Assembly (NCBI RefSeq): GCF_027270735.1
Contig: NZ_JAPWIJ010000001.1
Span: forward strand, 372,001 to 436,000
Source of the DNA: Rhodococcus ruber
GTDB lineage: Bacteria > Actinomycetota > Actinomycetes > Mycobacteriales > Mycobacteriaceae
Direction: 5' to 3'
Length of the DNA stretch: 64,000 nucleotides
Within the stretch, counting starts at the first letter, position 1. Every line of letters begins with the position of its first letter. The notes under the pieces were generated by a model. It searched no databases. It was given only the letters and a program-made list of their open reading frames with translations, and had not been told where the DNA came from. Positions 41,788-52,100 of the stretch are shown piece after piece. Both the position numbers and the translations under genes were made by a program.

Positions 41788-42798
41788 ATGTCGGGTGGGT
41801 CCGATTCCGCTGTTTCACGTGAAACAGCATCCAAGAAGAACGCGTCCAATGCGGCCGAGTCGGCGCCGGCGGTGAAGAAAAGTTCCGACTTCGAGTACAC
41901 CAACGCGATCTCGCCCGACGACACTCCTATCGGTGCTGCGGCACATCGAGCCAGTCAGGTTCTGCACCCGGGATCGGTATCGCTCCCGAAGCCGGCGAAG
42001 CGGCGGATGCTGACGATCGCCAATCAGAAGGGCGGCGTCGGCAAGACGACTACCGCAGTGAACCTGGCTGCCGCGCTCGCCCTGCAGGGCCTGACGGTTC
42101 TGGTGGTCGATCTCGACCCTCAGGGCAACGCCAGCACCGCTTTGGGCGTCGAACACCACTCCGGTGTGCCGTCGAGCTACGAAGTGCTCATCGGTGAAGT
42201 CAGCGCCAAGGATGCCGTGCAGAAGAGCCCGCACAGCGAACGACTGTTCTGCATTCCGGCGACAATCGATCTTGCGGGAGCAGAGATCGAGTTGGTGTCG
42301 ATGGTTGCCCGTGAAGGCCGGTTGAAGACAGCCCTGTCGGTCGAGGAGCTCGCCGGAATCGATGCGGACTTCATCCTGATCGACTGCCCCCCGTCACTGG
42401 GTCTGCTGACGGTCAACGCACTCGTTGCAGCGACCGAGGTACTCATACCGATCCAATGCGAGTACTACGCACTCGAAGGAGTGGGGCAACTCCTGCGCAA
42501 TATCGAGCTGGTTCAGTCGCATCTGAACCCCGAACTCCATGTGTCCACGGTGATCCTCACGATGTACGACGGCCGCACGAAGTTGGCGGACCAGGTCGCG
42601 GAAGAGGTCCGCAAGCACTTCGGGGACGCCGTCCTGAGGGCCGTGATTCCTCGGAGCGTGAAGGTATCCGAGGCACCCGGTTACGGCATGACGGTGCTCG
42701 ATTACGACCCCGGTTCACGAGGAGCGATGAGTTATTTGGACGCCGGACGAGAACTCGCCGCGCGGTCGGCCGGCATCGACGAAGCACGAAAGAAGTAG
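41788..42798 (+). CDS. parA: Chromosome partitioning ATPase ParA (Soj)
   Basis: 336 residues. After an ~65-residue N-terminal extension comes the deviant Walker A box KGGVGKTTTAVNLA, then VVDLDPQGNAS and DFILIDCPPSLGLL (Walker B). ParA binds DNA non-specifically with ATP and moves ParB-parS complexes. ATG preceded by AAGGAG; parB follows after 4 nt. A perfect parS lies within codons 8-13. Confidence 0.97.
   Translation: MSGGSDSAVSRETASKKNASNAAESAPAVKKSSDFEYTNAISPDDTPIGAAAHRASQVLHPGSVSLPKPAKRRMLTIANQKGGVGKTTTAVNLAAALALQGLTVLVVDLDPQGNASTALGVEHHSGVPSSYEVLIGEVSAKDAVQKSPHSERLFCIPATIDLAGAEIELVSMVAREGRLKTALSVEELAGIDADFILIDCPPSLGLLTVNALVAATEVLIPIQCEYYALEGVGQLLRNIELVQSHLNPELHVSTVILTMYDGRTKLADQVAEEVRKHFGDAVLRAVIPRSVKVSEAPGYGMTVLDYDPGSRGAMSYLDAGRELAARSAGIDEARKK
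41811..41826. other. parS: parS site 7 inside parA
   Basis: TGTTTCACGTGAAACA, perfect 16 bp, coding for VSRET in the variable ParA N-terminus. Confidence 0.95.
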
Positions 42799-42802
42799 GT
42801 AG

Positions 42803-43879
42803 ATGAGCCAAACGCGTAAAGGTGGCCTCGGTCGAGGTCTGGCCTCGCTCATTCCCACGGGCCCGGATGCCGGGCCGCGCCTCGGCAGCGCAGCCGCAGA
42901 CGTGATCATCGGCGCGGATCGCAACGCCAAGGACAAGCCGGATACGTCTACGAAGCCGAAGCGTGCGCCGTCGACCGACGACGCAACGGAAAGCGCTACA
43001 GCTCCCACACCGACCCCGCCGGTGCTCAACGGTGACGACCTCTCCCCCGTCGGCGCCGTGTATCGCGAGATCGCACCGGATCGGATCGAAGCCAATCCGA
43101 AGCAGCCGAGACACGTCTTCGACGATGAATCTCTGGGCGAATTGGTGCACTCGATCCGCGAGTTCGGGCTCATGCAGCCCATCGTCGTCCGACTGGTTTC
43201 GGGTACCGCTGCCGCCGGAGACGCAAAATATCAACTTGTCATGGGCGAGCGTCGGTGGCGTGCGAGCCAGGAAGCCGGCCTCGAGACGATCCCCGCGATC
43301 GTGCGCGAGACGGCAGACGACGCGATGTTGCGCGATGCGTTGCTCGAGAACATCCATCGGGTTCAGCTCAATCCGCTCGAAGAGGCGGCGGCGTATCAGC
43401 AATTGCTCGAAGAATTCGACGTGACTCACGAGGAATTGGCCGCGAAAATCGGCCGCTCACGTCCGGTCGTGACCAACATGATTCGACTGTTGAAGCTGCC
43501 GATTCCGGTACAACGCCGAGTGGCGGCAGGTGTTCTGTCGGCCGGGCATGCTCGTGCGCTGCTGTCGTTGGACGCAGGTTCCGATGCACAGGAGTCGTTG
43601 GCTGCGCGAATCGTTGCCGAAGGACTGTCCGTCCGCGCGACCGAGGAAGCCGTCACCCTTGCCAATCGGGAGGATGGAACGAGCCCGGAACCGGCACCTC
43701 GACGGAAGCCGATTCAGATGCCGGGGCTTCAGGACGTCGCCGATAGGCTCTCCGATTCCTTCGATACGCGCGTGACGGTCAGTTTGGGTAAGCGAAAAGG
43801 CAAGATTGTGGTCGAGTTCGGGTCGGTGGACGACCTCGAAAGGATCGTCGAGATGATGGAAGCCCAGAAGAAAAAGTAG
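42803..43879 (+). CDS. parB: Chromosome partitioning protein ParB
   Basis: 358 residues. N-terminal ParA-contact segment ([13 protein letters not shown]), a variable Ala/Pro/Lys part, the CTPase/ParB domain with [14 protein letters not shown] and MGERRWRAS, the helix-turn-helix ([20 protein letters not shown]) that reads parS, and a C-terminal dimerisation segment. It loads on the parS sites to the left. ATG at 42803 just after parA. Confidence 0.97.
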   Translation: MSQTRKGGLGRGLASLIPTGPDAGPRLGSAAADVIIGADRNAKDKPDTSTKPKRAPSTDDATESATAPTPTPPVLNGDDLSPVGAVYREIAPDRIEANPKQPRHVFDDESLGELVHSIREFGLMQPIVVRLVSGTAAAGDAKYQLVMGERRWRASQEAGLETIPAIVRETADDAMLRDALLENIHRVQLNPLEEAAAYQQLLEEFDVTHEELAAKIGRSRPVVTNMIRLLKLPIPVQRRVAAGVLSAGHARALLSLDAGSDAQESLAARIVAEGLSVRATEEAVTLANREDGTSPEPAPRRKPIQMPGLQDVADRLSDSFDTRVTVSLGKRKGKIVVEFGSVDDLERIVEMMEAQKKK

Positions 43880-43913
43880 CGACGTTTTTGCAGGACCAGA
43901 CATACGCGGGTGA

Positions 43914-43930
43914 AACGTCACTGTGACGTT
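43914..43930. promoter_or_regulatory. 17-bp palindrome after parB, containing CGTCACTGTGACG copy 2
   Basis: AACGTCAC-T-GTGACGTT is a perfect palindrome 35 nt after parB. Its central 13 bases are identical to 39316-39328. Confidence 0.55.
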
Positions 43931-44114
43931 GCTCCGCGATCGACGCTCTCGAATGCCGCCGTATATGTCGAAAAAGATTGTCATGCAACATATTTCAAGG
44001 ATTCGGTCCGCGCGAGAGGGTCGACGATCGGATCGCCTATCCTGGTCCAGGAACGGATCGGCTCCGAGACAGAATTTTCCCGTTGGAACGAATGCACGAA
44101 GGCTGAGGTAAGCG

Positions 44115-44795
44115 GTGTCGGCGATGGTGACCGGAGTGACGCTCGGTTCGTTCGAACATCTGCCGTCGCATTCGCGGCGCTGTAGCTTCTGGGTGCTCGA
44201 TCCTGCATCGGAGGACTCGTCGGTCGACCTCGAGTTCGAGAACGAAGTGTGGCTGTCGACCATCATGCTCGAGTGGGGATCATGTGGGCAGCTGCTGTCC
44301 GTCGAGGGCAAGACGATCGGCTGCGCACTCTATTGCCCACCCCGTGCCGTTCCGCGGGCGAGTACGTTTCCGACATCGCCCGTCAGTCACGACGCGGTTC
44401 TGCTGACCCAGCTACGGATCGATTCTCCGGAGGATGCCGATCTGCACTCGGCCACGCTGATTCAGGCGGTGGTGGGGGATCTCGTCAATCGAGGTGTTCG
44501 CGCCTTGGAGGCCTTCGGCATCCGGCACAACGCCGACGACGCAGCGCCGGTCGTTCCGAATGCGACGGCACATCTGACGTGTTCGGCGCCGACATGCATG
44601 ATCGAAGCCGATTTTCTCGAGAAGGTCGGATTCGAAGTGGTTGCACCTCACCACAGATTCCCCAGACTACGACTCGAGCTGGACCGGGATCATGGTTGGA
44701 AGCAGGATGTCGAATCGGCACTGGAACAGCTGCTCATCGCGGCGAGCATCTCCGTCGTCGACATCGAACAGAAGTCGACCGTCGGTGCCCGCTGA
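44115..44795 (+). CDS. GNAT-like protein downstream of parB (Rv3916c-like)
   Basis: 226 residues of an actinobacterial protein found next to parB, with a loose acetyltransferase look: LLTQLRIDSPEDADLHSATLIQAVVGDLVNRGVRALEAFG has the acceptor-strand and helix layout, and FLEKVGFEVV resembles the GNAT C-terminal motif. Activity is not shown. The GTG at 44115 is preceded by GAGG; an in-frame ATG three codons later is possible. It converges with cwlM, 12 nt apart. Confidence 0.8.
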   Translation: MSAMVTGVTLGSFEHLPSHSRRCSFWVLDPASEDSSVDLEFENEVWLSTIMLEWGSCGQLLSVEGKTIGCALYCPPRAVPRASTFPTSPVSHDAVLLTQLRIDSPEDADLHSATLIQAVVGDLVNRGVRALEAFGIRHNADDAAPVVPNATAHLTCSAPTCMIEADFLEKVGFEVVAPHHRFPRLRLELDRDHGWKQDVESALEQLLIAASISVVDIEQKSTVGAR

Positions 44796-44807
44796 CACTC
44801 GACGAGA

Positions 44808-46001
44808 TCAGGGACGATCGGCTGCGGCGAGTTCCTCGGCGAGCAATTCGGCGAACGTGAAGGTTCCGGTCGGCTGATCGTCCTGACCCAGGAGATACAG
44901 ACGTTTGACGGCGATCAGAATTGCTTCGGCGATGATGTCGCGGAACCTCGGGTCGCTCAGTACCTCGACGTCGGATTCGTTGGTGAGGTATCCGACGTCG
45001 ATCTGAATGGTCGGCATGTTGGTCAGGCGCAACAGATCCCACGTTCGGCCGTGGCTGCGGCAATCGAGAAGCGGTGTGCGAGCAACAATTTCGCGCTGCA
45101 CGTAGCTGGTGAGTACCTGCCCGATCATGGACGTGGAACCGTGCGAATTGCCGAAGTGGAAACTGGCGACGCCGTTGGCTACCGGGCTGGTGCTCGATGC
45201 GCACCGCAGGGAGATCATCAGGTCGGCGCCCCAAGCATTGGCGGTCTCGGCGCGGTCGGCCACAGAGGGATTGGTGCCACGGGCGCGGGAGAGGAACGTA
45301 TCCATTCCGGTCGCAGCCATTCGGCCCTCGAGGCGACTGGCCAGGTCCCACAGAATCTCCGATTCGGAGACTCGACCCAGTGCTCCGTCGACGATGCGCC
45401 CGGTATCGGCGCCGCCGAGGTCGGGATCGATGACGATGCGCTTGCCGGTCAGCTGTGGTCCCGACTTGCGGACGAGCTCTTCTTCACTCATGGCATGCGG
45501 TGATCCACCGGTGACACGCGTTCCGAGCAGGTCGAGCGAGCGCAACGTTGCCGGCCCGCAGATGCCATCCGGGGAAAGGCCGATCTCTCGCTGGAACGAG
45601 GACAAGCCCTCGTGGGTGCGAGGGCCGAAGAAGCCGTCGACGCGTTCGTTGTAGAAACCGAGGTCCTGCAGTCGCGTCTGCAGCGAGGCGACGTCGTCTC
45701 CGTACAGCGGAGCGGACAGCTGGTAGATGAGTGTTCGTGCGCCGAGGTGGTACGACGCCTCCTTCAATGCGCGATACGTGGCCGGGCCGACGATACCGTC
45801 GACCAACAGACCACGGTGCTGCTGGAATGCGCGTACGGCCCCACCGAGGGCACCGTCGAAGACGGAACCGGGAGCTGTCCAGTGACCGTCGTCCATCGGA
45901 CCGGGCGGAACCACGGCCTCATGGAGAAAGCCGAGAGCCGACAGGGTGCCGCGGACCTCGGCGACGGCGGGTCCGGAATCGCCGTGACTGAGTTCCTGCA
46001 T
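44808..46001 (-). CDS. cwlM: CwlM, amidase_3-fold regulator of peptidoglycan synthesis
   Basis: 397 residues: two N-terminal peptidoglycan-binding (PG_binding_1) repeats (~1-85 and ~100-160) and an amidase_3 domain (~186-360), without signal peptide. Active-site positions are changed: IDPDLGG has Leu195 where the zinc His normally stands, SLRCASS has Arg266 for the second His, and IDVGYLTN has Asp335 for the catalytic Glu. This fits the known role of mycobacterial CwlM, a cytoplasmic MurA activator phosphorylated by PknB. The C-terminal QPTGTFTF holds Thr378 and Thr380, in the region of the known phosphosite. ATG preceded by GGAGG. Confidence 0.92.
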   Translation of the reverse strand: MQELSHGDSGPAVAEVRGTLSALGFLHEAVVPPGPMDDGHWTAPGSVFDGALGGAVRAFQQHRGLLVDGIVGPATYRALKEASYHLGARTLIYQLSAPLYGDDVASLQTRLQDLGFYNERVDGFFGPRTHEGLSSFQREIGLSPDGICGPATLRSLDLLGTRVTGGSPHAMSEEELVRKSGPQLTGKRIVIDPDLGGADTGRIVDGALGRVSESEILWDLASRLEGRMAATGMDTFLSRARGTNPSVADRAETANAWGADLMISLRCASSTSPVANGVASFHFGNSHGSTSMIGQVLTSYVQREIVARTPLLDCRSHGRTWDLLRLTNMPTIQIDVGYLTNESDVEVLSDPRFRDIIAEAILIAVKRLYLLGQDDQPTGTFTFAELLAEELAAADRP

Positions 46002-46049
46002 CCTCGAAACGCCTCCAGATCGTTCTGACTGCACCGCATCCCGATGCGG

Positions 46050-46082
46050 CTGATGTGCCGACGCTGGGCATCGGCACATCAG
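46050..46082 (-). terminator. Terminator after trxA
   Basis: CTGATGTGCCGA (46050-46061) pairs perfectly with TCGGCACATCAG (46071-46082), 9-nt loop, between the trxA stop and the cwlM start. No T run is seen. Confidence 0.75.
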
Positions 46083-46137
46083 ATGATTGTCGCAGAAAGA
46101 CTGCCTTCCGCTGCAATCCACACGATTCGGAGGTGAA

Positions 46138-46470
46138 TCAGATAACGCCTTCGAGGTCTTTGAGCAGCGCGGCCTTGCCCTTGGCACCGACGATTTGCTT
46201 GACCGGCTTGCCACCCTGGAACAGGATGAGCGTCGGAATCGACATGACCTTGAAGTCGCGAGCGGCCTGCGGGTTGGCGTCGATGTCGAGCTTGGCGATC
46301 GTCAGCTTGTCCTTGTGCTCAGCGGCGATCTCCTCGAGAACCGGAGCGACCATCTTGCACGGGCCGCACCAGGTTGCCCAGAAGTCGACGAGGACGGGCT
46401 TCTCGCTGGTCAGCACGTCGTCGGCGAACGATGCGTCGGTGATGGTGACTGTGCTCTTGTCGTCGGACAT
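46138..46470 (-). CDS. trxA: Thioredoxin
   Basis: 110 residues with the redox site WCGPC, the cis-Pro in SIPT and the DFWATW lead. It reduces disulfides with electrons from TrxB. ATG preceded by GAGGAGA; 42 nt after trxB and clearly co-transcribed. Named trxC in M. tuberculosis at this locus. Confidence 0.95.
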   Translation of the reverse strand: MSDDKSTVTITDASFADDVLTSEKPVLVDFWATWCGPCKMVAPVLEEIAAEHKDKLTIAKLDIDANPQAARDFKVMSIPTLILFQGGKPVKQIVGAKGKAALLKDLEGVI

Positions 46471-46512
46471 TTGTATCTCCTCGATGTAGGAAGCGGTGTG
46501 TGAAGGGGCCGG

Positions 46513-47502
46513 TCAGGCGTTGACTGCGTCGACCGGCTGATCGGCGTGTTCGAGTGTGTTGCTGGTGATGTCGCCCTGCTCGGCCAGCCAGCGCTCGGCG
46601 TCGATCGAGGCTGTACAACCCGTGCCGGCAGCGGTGATCGCCTGCTGGTAGACGTGATCGACGAGGTCTCCGGCAGCGAAGACGCCCTCGACCGAGGTGG
46701 CGGACGACGGAGACGCGACCTTGACGTAGCCGGCGTCGTCGAGGTCGACTTGACCCTTGACCAGCTCGTTGCGGGGATCGTGGCCGATGGCGACGAACAT
46801 TCCGGTGACATCGAGAGTTGTCTTCTCCCCGGTCACGGCGTGCTCGAGCGAGATGCCGGTGACACTGGTGTCGCCGAGGACCTCGAGGACCTTGGTGTCG
46901 GTGAGGAAGCGGATCTTGTCGTTGTTCTTGGCACGTTCGAGCATGATGCGCGACGCGCGGAACTCGCTGCGCCGGTGCACGATCGTGACGCTACGAGCGA
47001 ACCGGGTGAGGAAGGTGGCCTCCTCCATCGCGGAGTCACCGCCGCCGATGACGGCAATGTCCTGGTCGCGGAAGAAGAAGCCGTCGCAGGTGGCGCAGGC
47101 GCTGACACCGCGTCCGAGCAGCTTTTCCTCGCCCGGGATGGACAGGTATCGCGCTGCTGCGCCCATCGCAAGGATGATTGCGCGAGCCTGGTAGGTCTCG
47201 CCGCCCGCGGAGACGGTCTTGATCGGACCGGCCAGATCGAGCTCCTCGACGTCCTCGGTGCGGATGTCGGCACCGAATCGCTTCGCCTGCTCGCGCATCT
47301 GCTCCATCAGATCGGGGCCCATGATGCCCTCACGGAAGCCGGGGAAGTTCTCGACCTCGGTGGTCGTCATGAGTGCTCCACCGAACTGGGTTCCCTCGAA
47401 CAGGATCGGTTCCAGCTCTGCGCGGGCCGCGTAGACACCGGCGGTATAACCGGCCGGTCCCGAACCGACGATGATGAGATCGTGAACCTTGGGGGTACTC
47501 AA
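46513..47502 (-). CDS. trxB: Thioredoxin reductase
   Basis: 329 residues. FAD motif [18 protein letters not shown], redox pair CATC in [17 protein letters not shown] motif [12 protein letters not shown] and C-terminal [13 protein letters not shown]. It transfers electrons from NADPH to thioredoxin. The TTG at 47502 is chosen: GGAAGG stands 6 nt before it and it gives the usual N-terminus; a longer open frame to 47556 lacks support. Confidence 0.94.
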   Translation of the reverse strand: MSTPKVHDLIIVGSGPAGYTAGVYAARAELEPILFEGTQFGGALMTTTEVENFPGFREGIMGPDLMEQMREQAKRFGADIRTEDVEELDLAGPIKTVSAGGETYQARAIILAMGAAARYLSIPGEEKLLGRGVSACATCDGFFFRDQDIAVIGGGDSAMEEATFLTRFARSVTIVHRRSEFRASRIMLERAKNNDKIRFLTDTKVLEVLGDTSVTGISLEHAVTGEKTTLDVTGMFVAIGHDPRNELVKGQVDLDDAGYVKVASPSSATSVEGVFAAGDLVDHVYQQAITAAGTGCTASIDAERWLAEQGDITSNTLEHADQPVDAVNA

Positions 47503-47626
47503 TGCAGACCTTCCGATCTTGGGGCGTGTCCTGGGCGCCGACAGCAGAGTGCACACTGCACGCGCCGGTCGACGTACATCTGGTCAACACCACCCTAGAG
47601 GCAGTTGTTCCCCGGAGAGAGATGTG

Positions 47627-48364
47627 TCAGCCGATATCGCGCCGAGTCAGGACATCGGGGTTGTTACTGCCGCAGTCGTTGCCCACGGCCAGGGCGATGA
47701 ACTGGGCCGGCTGCGCGCCCGCCAGCACCAGCAGGGTTCCGTCTCGGCCGTCGATCCTGACTTGAGTGGATCCGAGGACCGACGTTGCGGGGTCGACGTC
47801 GTTGGCCGCCAGACAGGTTGCGAGGTCGGCCGGATCCGACAGGGCACCGGCATCACGCTTGCCGAGAATGCTGAATGCGAAACCGGAGTCGAGGTCGTCG
47901 GAATCGAGGACGAGTGACCCCTCGGGTGCTGATGACGGTTCTGCGGCAACGGATTCGGATGCATCCGGGGTGCGCCACACCGCTGTGAACACGACCGAAC
48001 CGACAGCGAGAAATGCTGCGGCAGCGGCAATTCCGAGAACGACACCACGCCTGCGGGACCGGAGTGGAACGACAACCGGATCGCTGAGCTGTGGAGTGGA
48101 TTGTTCGACGGTATGGATCGTGCGATCGATCCGTTCGACGACGTCGGGCGGAATCGACAACGTCCCGGTCGGATCCTCGCCCACCTCGTTCAACTGGGCC
48201 GACACCGCGTCGAGACCGGCGAGGATCTGCATCGACTCCTCGTCGCGACGGACCAGCGGCCAGAGCCGGCTGCTGACATCCTCGGGAAGGGCATCGGCAT
48301 GCAGTTCGGCCAACAGCTCCGGTGAGAACGGGGCATCGGGTATCGCATCGGTGCTCGACGACAC
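47627..48364 (-). CDS. rsmA: Anti-sigma-M factor
   Basis: 245 residues. The cytoplasmic N-terminal part (~1-105) includes FSPELLAELHADALPEDV, a membrane segment (~110-130) and an extracellular C-terminal domain with two Cys (CLAANDV and NDCGSN) that could form a disulfide. Position right after sigM matches Rv3912, the SigM anti-sigma factor. GTG start preceded by GGGAGG. Low conservation is usual for this family. Confidence 0.85.
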   Translation of the reverse strand: MSSSTDAIPDAPFSPELLAELHADALPEDVSSRLWPLVRRDEESMQILAGLDAVSAQLNEVGEDPTGTLSIPPDVVERIDRTIHTVEQSTPQLSDPVVVPLRSRRRGVVLGIAAAAAFLAVGSVVFTAVWRTPDASESVAAEPSSAPEGSLVLDSDDLDSGFAFSILGKRDAGALSDPADLATCLAANDVDPATSVLGSTQVRIDGRDGTLLVLAGAQPAQFIALAVGNDCGSNNPDVLTRRDIG

Positions 48365-48423
48365 GTTCCTGCCTCCCTTCGCCGAATCTGCTTTCTCTCT
48401 CACACGATATAGACGCGAGGGGT

Positions 48424-49005
48424 CTAGATTCGGTTCCCTGCGTCTTTCAAGTAGGCGAGCTGCGTCGACAGTTTGAGTCGGCCACGCGCGCATCGACTCT
48501 TGACGGTACCGGTGGGAACGCCGAGCAGAACGGCAGCGTCGGCCACCGAGTAGCCCTCCATGTCCACGACGACGACGGCTGCACGCTGATCGGGCGGAAG
48601 CGTCATCAGAGCCTGCCGAACCAGAATGGTGGTCTCCGTCTCGGAGATGCGGTCCCTGGGGGACGCGGGCTCGTGACTTTCGTTCTCGCTCAACGGAACC
48701 GAGGGCCGTGCCTTGTTGCGTCGGATGCGGTCCAGGCAGGCGTTGACGACGATCTTGTGCAACCAGCTGCGGACGGCGGCGTCGGCGCGGAACGACCCGG
48801 CGGTGCGATGAGCGGAAAGCAGAGCCTCCTGCAGAGCATCGGAGGCGTCCTCGGGTGTGTAGCTCGTGCGACGAGCCGTCAGCCACAGATGCTCGTGGTG
48901 TCGGTAGATCAATGTTGCGAATGCGTTCGGCTCCCCGGCCGCATGAGCAGCCAGAAGTTCCGCATCCGTGCGCTCCCCTAGCGCCGAATCGATACGTTCG
49001 GTCAT
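48424..49005 (-). CDS. sigM: ECF RNA polymerase sigma factor SigM
   Basis: 193 residues. Region 2 (~18-88: FATLIYRHHEHLWLTA, ASDALQEALLSAHR, SWLHKIVVNACLDRIRR) and region 4 (~130-180: LMTLPPDQRAAVVVVDMEGYSVADAAVLLGV, TGTVKSRCARGR). No extra domain is present. The ATG is at 49005; its ribosome site lies within a strong stem-loop. Together with the next gene it forms a sigma/anti-sigma pair. Confidence 0.94.
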   Translation of the reverse strand: MTERIDSALGERTDAELLAAHAAGEPNAFATLIYRHHEHLWLTARRTSYTPEDASDALQEALLSAHRTAGSFRADAAVRSWLHKIVVNACLDRIRRNKARPSVPLSENESHEPASPRDRISETETTILVRQALMTLPPDQRAAVVVVDMEGYSVADAAVLLGVPTGTVKSRCARGRLKLSTQLAYLKDAGNRI

Positions 49006-49013
49006 ACGAAAAC

Positions 49014-49046
49014 GGCTCCCCCCGTGTTAACGCATTGGGGGGAGCC
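49014..49046 (-). terminator. Stem-loop between murJ and sigM (covers the sigM ribosome site)
   Basis: GGCTCCCCCC (49014-49023) pairs perfectly with GGGGGGAGCC (49037-49046), 13-nt loop. Reading leftward it is followed by GTTTTCG. It could end murJ transcription and also block the sigM Shine-Dalgarno sequence GGGGGGAG, which is its own left arm. Confidence 0.75.
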
Positions 49047-49104
49047 TAGGCCATGGAGACCGTGAAGTACGAAACGAGCCCGAATTGCGTACCGAGCGTC
49101 GGGT

Positions 49105-52100
49105 CTAGGAGTCGAAACCGATCCCGGAGATCGACGTGGCGATGCGTCCGCCCTGCTCTCCGAGTGTGGTGATCCAGACGAGCACGTTCCCGGTGGGCTC
49201 GGCGTCGTCGAGGGCGATATCGGTCCGGCCGTTCTGCAGGGTGGCCTCACCGAGCAAAGTGGTGTCGCTCAGGCTGGGTGAGTCGTTCGGTGCCGACCTG
49301 ATCTCGACGACGGTTCCCGGAGATGTCGACTCGATCCATGCGTTCTGCAGCGCTGTCGACGGAATCGTGACGAGCAGGCCAACGCCGTTCTTCAGAGCGG
49401 GGAACTGCTGGAAGTACGAGTCGGTCGTCCACGCCGTACTGGGGTCGTTGTCGATCACGTTGGAGGCCGTGCTTGGGTTGTCGGCCGAACCCTGCGGCGA
49501 GAAGACGCTGACACCGTTCAAGGCAACGGGCCCACCGGTCTCGGCGGGGGGTGTCGCTGTATCGCCCACGGGAGGTGCAGCCGCTGGAGTGGTGAGGCCG
49601 AATTCCTGGCTGTCGAGGGGCGCATCCGTGCTGTCACCGGCGATCGAGGTGAACAGCCAGTACCCAGCGAATGCCAGAATGACGACCGTCAGGGCACCGA
49701 GTACTGCGATGGCGATATTGGTGCGGGTCGATTTGGCCTTCTCGGCAGCGATTTCCTCGGGGTCGGCAAGCGAATGCCCGCTGGCCCCCGGTGCGCGCTG
49801 CCCCAGCCGGAGAGCCGGCATCAGGTCGGTCTTGTCGTTGACGACGGCTGCCTGATCGAGAACGTGCTGCACGGTGGCAGCAGTGCGGATGCCACTGTTC
49901 TGCTCGAGCGCCCGCACCGCGACAGCGGAGATCTCGAACGGAACGTCGGGACGAACCTGCCTCGGCTCGAGCGGCGCGCCCTTGTCGTCCCGGTCGGCCG
50001 GTCGCATGCCGCCGACACTCCGAGCCGGAGCCGCATCACCGGACACGACGGAGCCGCCGGTGGTGTCAGAGAGCGGCCACCTGGCCGTGATCAGGGCGTA
50101 GAGCATGGCACCGAGACCGCGGACGTCCGAACTCGGATCGGCGTCGGCGAGAGTGGCCGGGAAAGCGAGGACGGCATTGCCGCTGGAGCTGATGCGCACG
50201 CGATCGGGGTGATCGATCGACAGGGCACCGCCGCTGCGGTGTGCTGCCTCGGCCGCCGCAGCCAGCACCTTGATCGCGCGAGCAGCCCCGGTAGGTGCAG
50301 GCACGGTGTCGGCCATTTCGCGTAGTGAGCGGCCAGGCGTCCACTCCGCGACGACGATGCCGCCGGAGCTGCCACGCACCACGTCGAGCACGCGCGCAAG
50401 GCCGGGGGAATTGATCCGACCCAGGCGCAGCGTGCGCGAGAGGATCGCCTGCGGACCCTCGGTGCGATCGGTGGGTGACGCGGTGGACTGCTGGTCGGCA
50501 TCGACGAACGTCAGCGCCACCTCGCGGTCCAGCTTGACGTCGTGGGCCTGCCAGAACTTGAGTCCACGTGCGCCGCCGTGCGGAGCCAGGAGTCGATACC
50601 GTCCACCGGCGACGGAGGCACCGGGAATGAGCGTCGGGCCACGAAGAGTCCGCTCGGGCGCGGGAGCGGCCGCATCAGACTTGCCGACGGTGGTTGTGGA
50701 TGCGGCCTTCGCCGTGTCCTTGTCCGCGGTCGGAGCCGTTGCAGCGTCCTCGGAAGTCGGCTCGGGCGTCGAATCCTTGTCGGTCGTCTTCTTGTCGGCG
50801 GGGTCTTCGACCGGCAGCTGTGCCTTCGAGATCGAGATGGTCTTGTCGGTCGGGCGCGACGCCAACGCGGACTTGGAAATGGAGACCGTTCGATCTACCG
50901 GCTTCGGAGCAGGCTCGGTGTCGGCTGTCTTGTCGGTCGTGGCTTCTTCGGTGCTCGTCTCGGCGGCACTCGACTTGCCGTCCGATTCGACTGCGTCGGC
51001 GGTCTTCTCGTTGCCCGTGTCGGAATCCGCATCAGCGTTCGGAGTCTCCGAGGACACAGGCGTGGTGGCCTTCGTGGGAGCCGCTGTCTTGGCAGGCGTC
51101 GTGGACTCGGCCTTCACGGGCTCGGTGCGGTCCTGGGTGTCGACTTCGACTCCGCCGCTCGTTCGGTCGGCTTCGTTTGCTGGAGACTGTGCCGGCCCCC
51201 CAGCAACATCGTCGTCGGTCACTGTCACTCCTTCAGGCGAATATGCCCCGTGTTGTTCTGCAAACGGTCGACCCGTGTGGGCGTATGCCCCCGGGTGCCG
51301 AGGACCAGGGTACGGGAGCCGATCCCGCGGAGTGTCCCATGTGGGCTCGGTTCGAATAACGGGAATCACGCCGGTTTCTGCAGCCGCCAGATCAGCGTCG
51401 CGGTCGGCAGGCGCGCCACGGAACCTGCGAACGACGCGGCTCAGGGCCACCGTGACCGCCAGGACTTCGGGAATCTTGCCGAACCAGAGGATCGAGAACG
51501 TGATGCCGAGCATGACAACGGCGTCGATCGCGACGCGCACGAAGTTGCCGATCCAGCCGTTCGTCAGTGCGTCGAGCCCGAGGATCCGGTCGATAGCGAG
51601 CATGGCAGCACCGCCGGCCAGCGAGGCGATGAGAACCAGCCAGATGGTTTTGCCGACGTTGGCCATCCGCAGGTTGCCCAGGCTCTTGTGCAGCAGGTAG
51701 CCGCCGATGATCGCGCCGACGGTGTAGCCGAGGCCGGTGGCCGTTCCGAGGAGCAGCACCACCTGGTCCGGATCGGAGGCGACAATCGGGGCGAGGAGCG
51801 ACAGGCCGATCTTGACGGCGGTGATGCCGAGGATGATCCAGGTCGGTGTCCAGGCCTGTTCACGTGCGTAGAAGACACGCAGGTGGATCAGCACCAGGGC
51901 GTACGGGATGAGGGAGAACGCCGACCAGCTGACGGCCTCGCCGAGTCGGCTCGCAACGTCGGCGAATCGGCCGAACCCGTACAGCGCCTCGCCGACCCAC
52001 GGCCCCGCGAAGGTCAAGAACACCACGATCGGGACCAGCGTCACCATCGTCAGCCGGGTGGCAACGGACAAATCGTCGACGACCGACGGAGTGTCACCGT

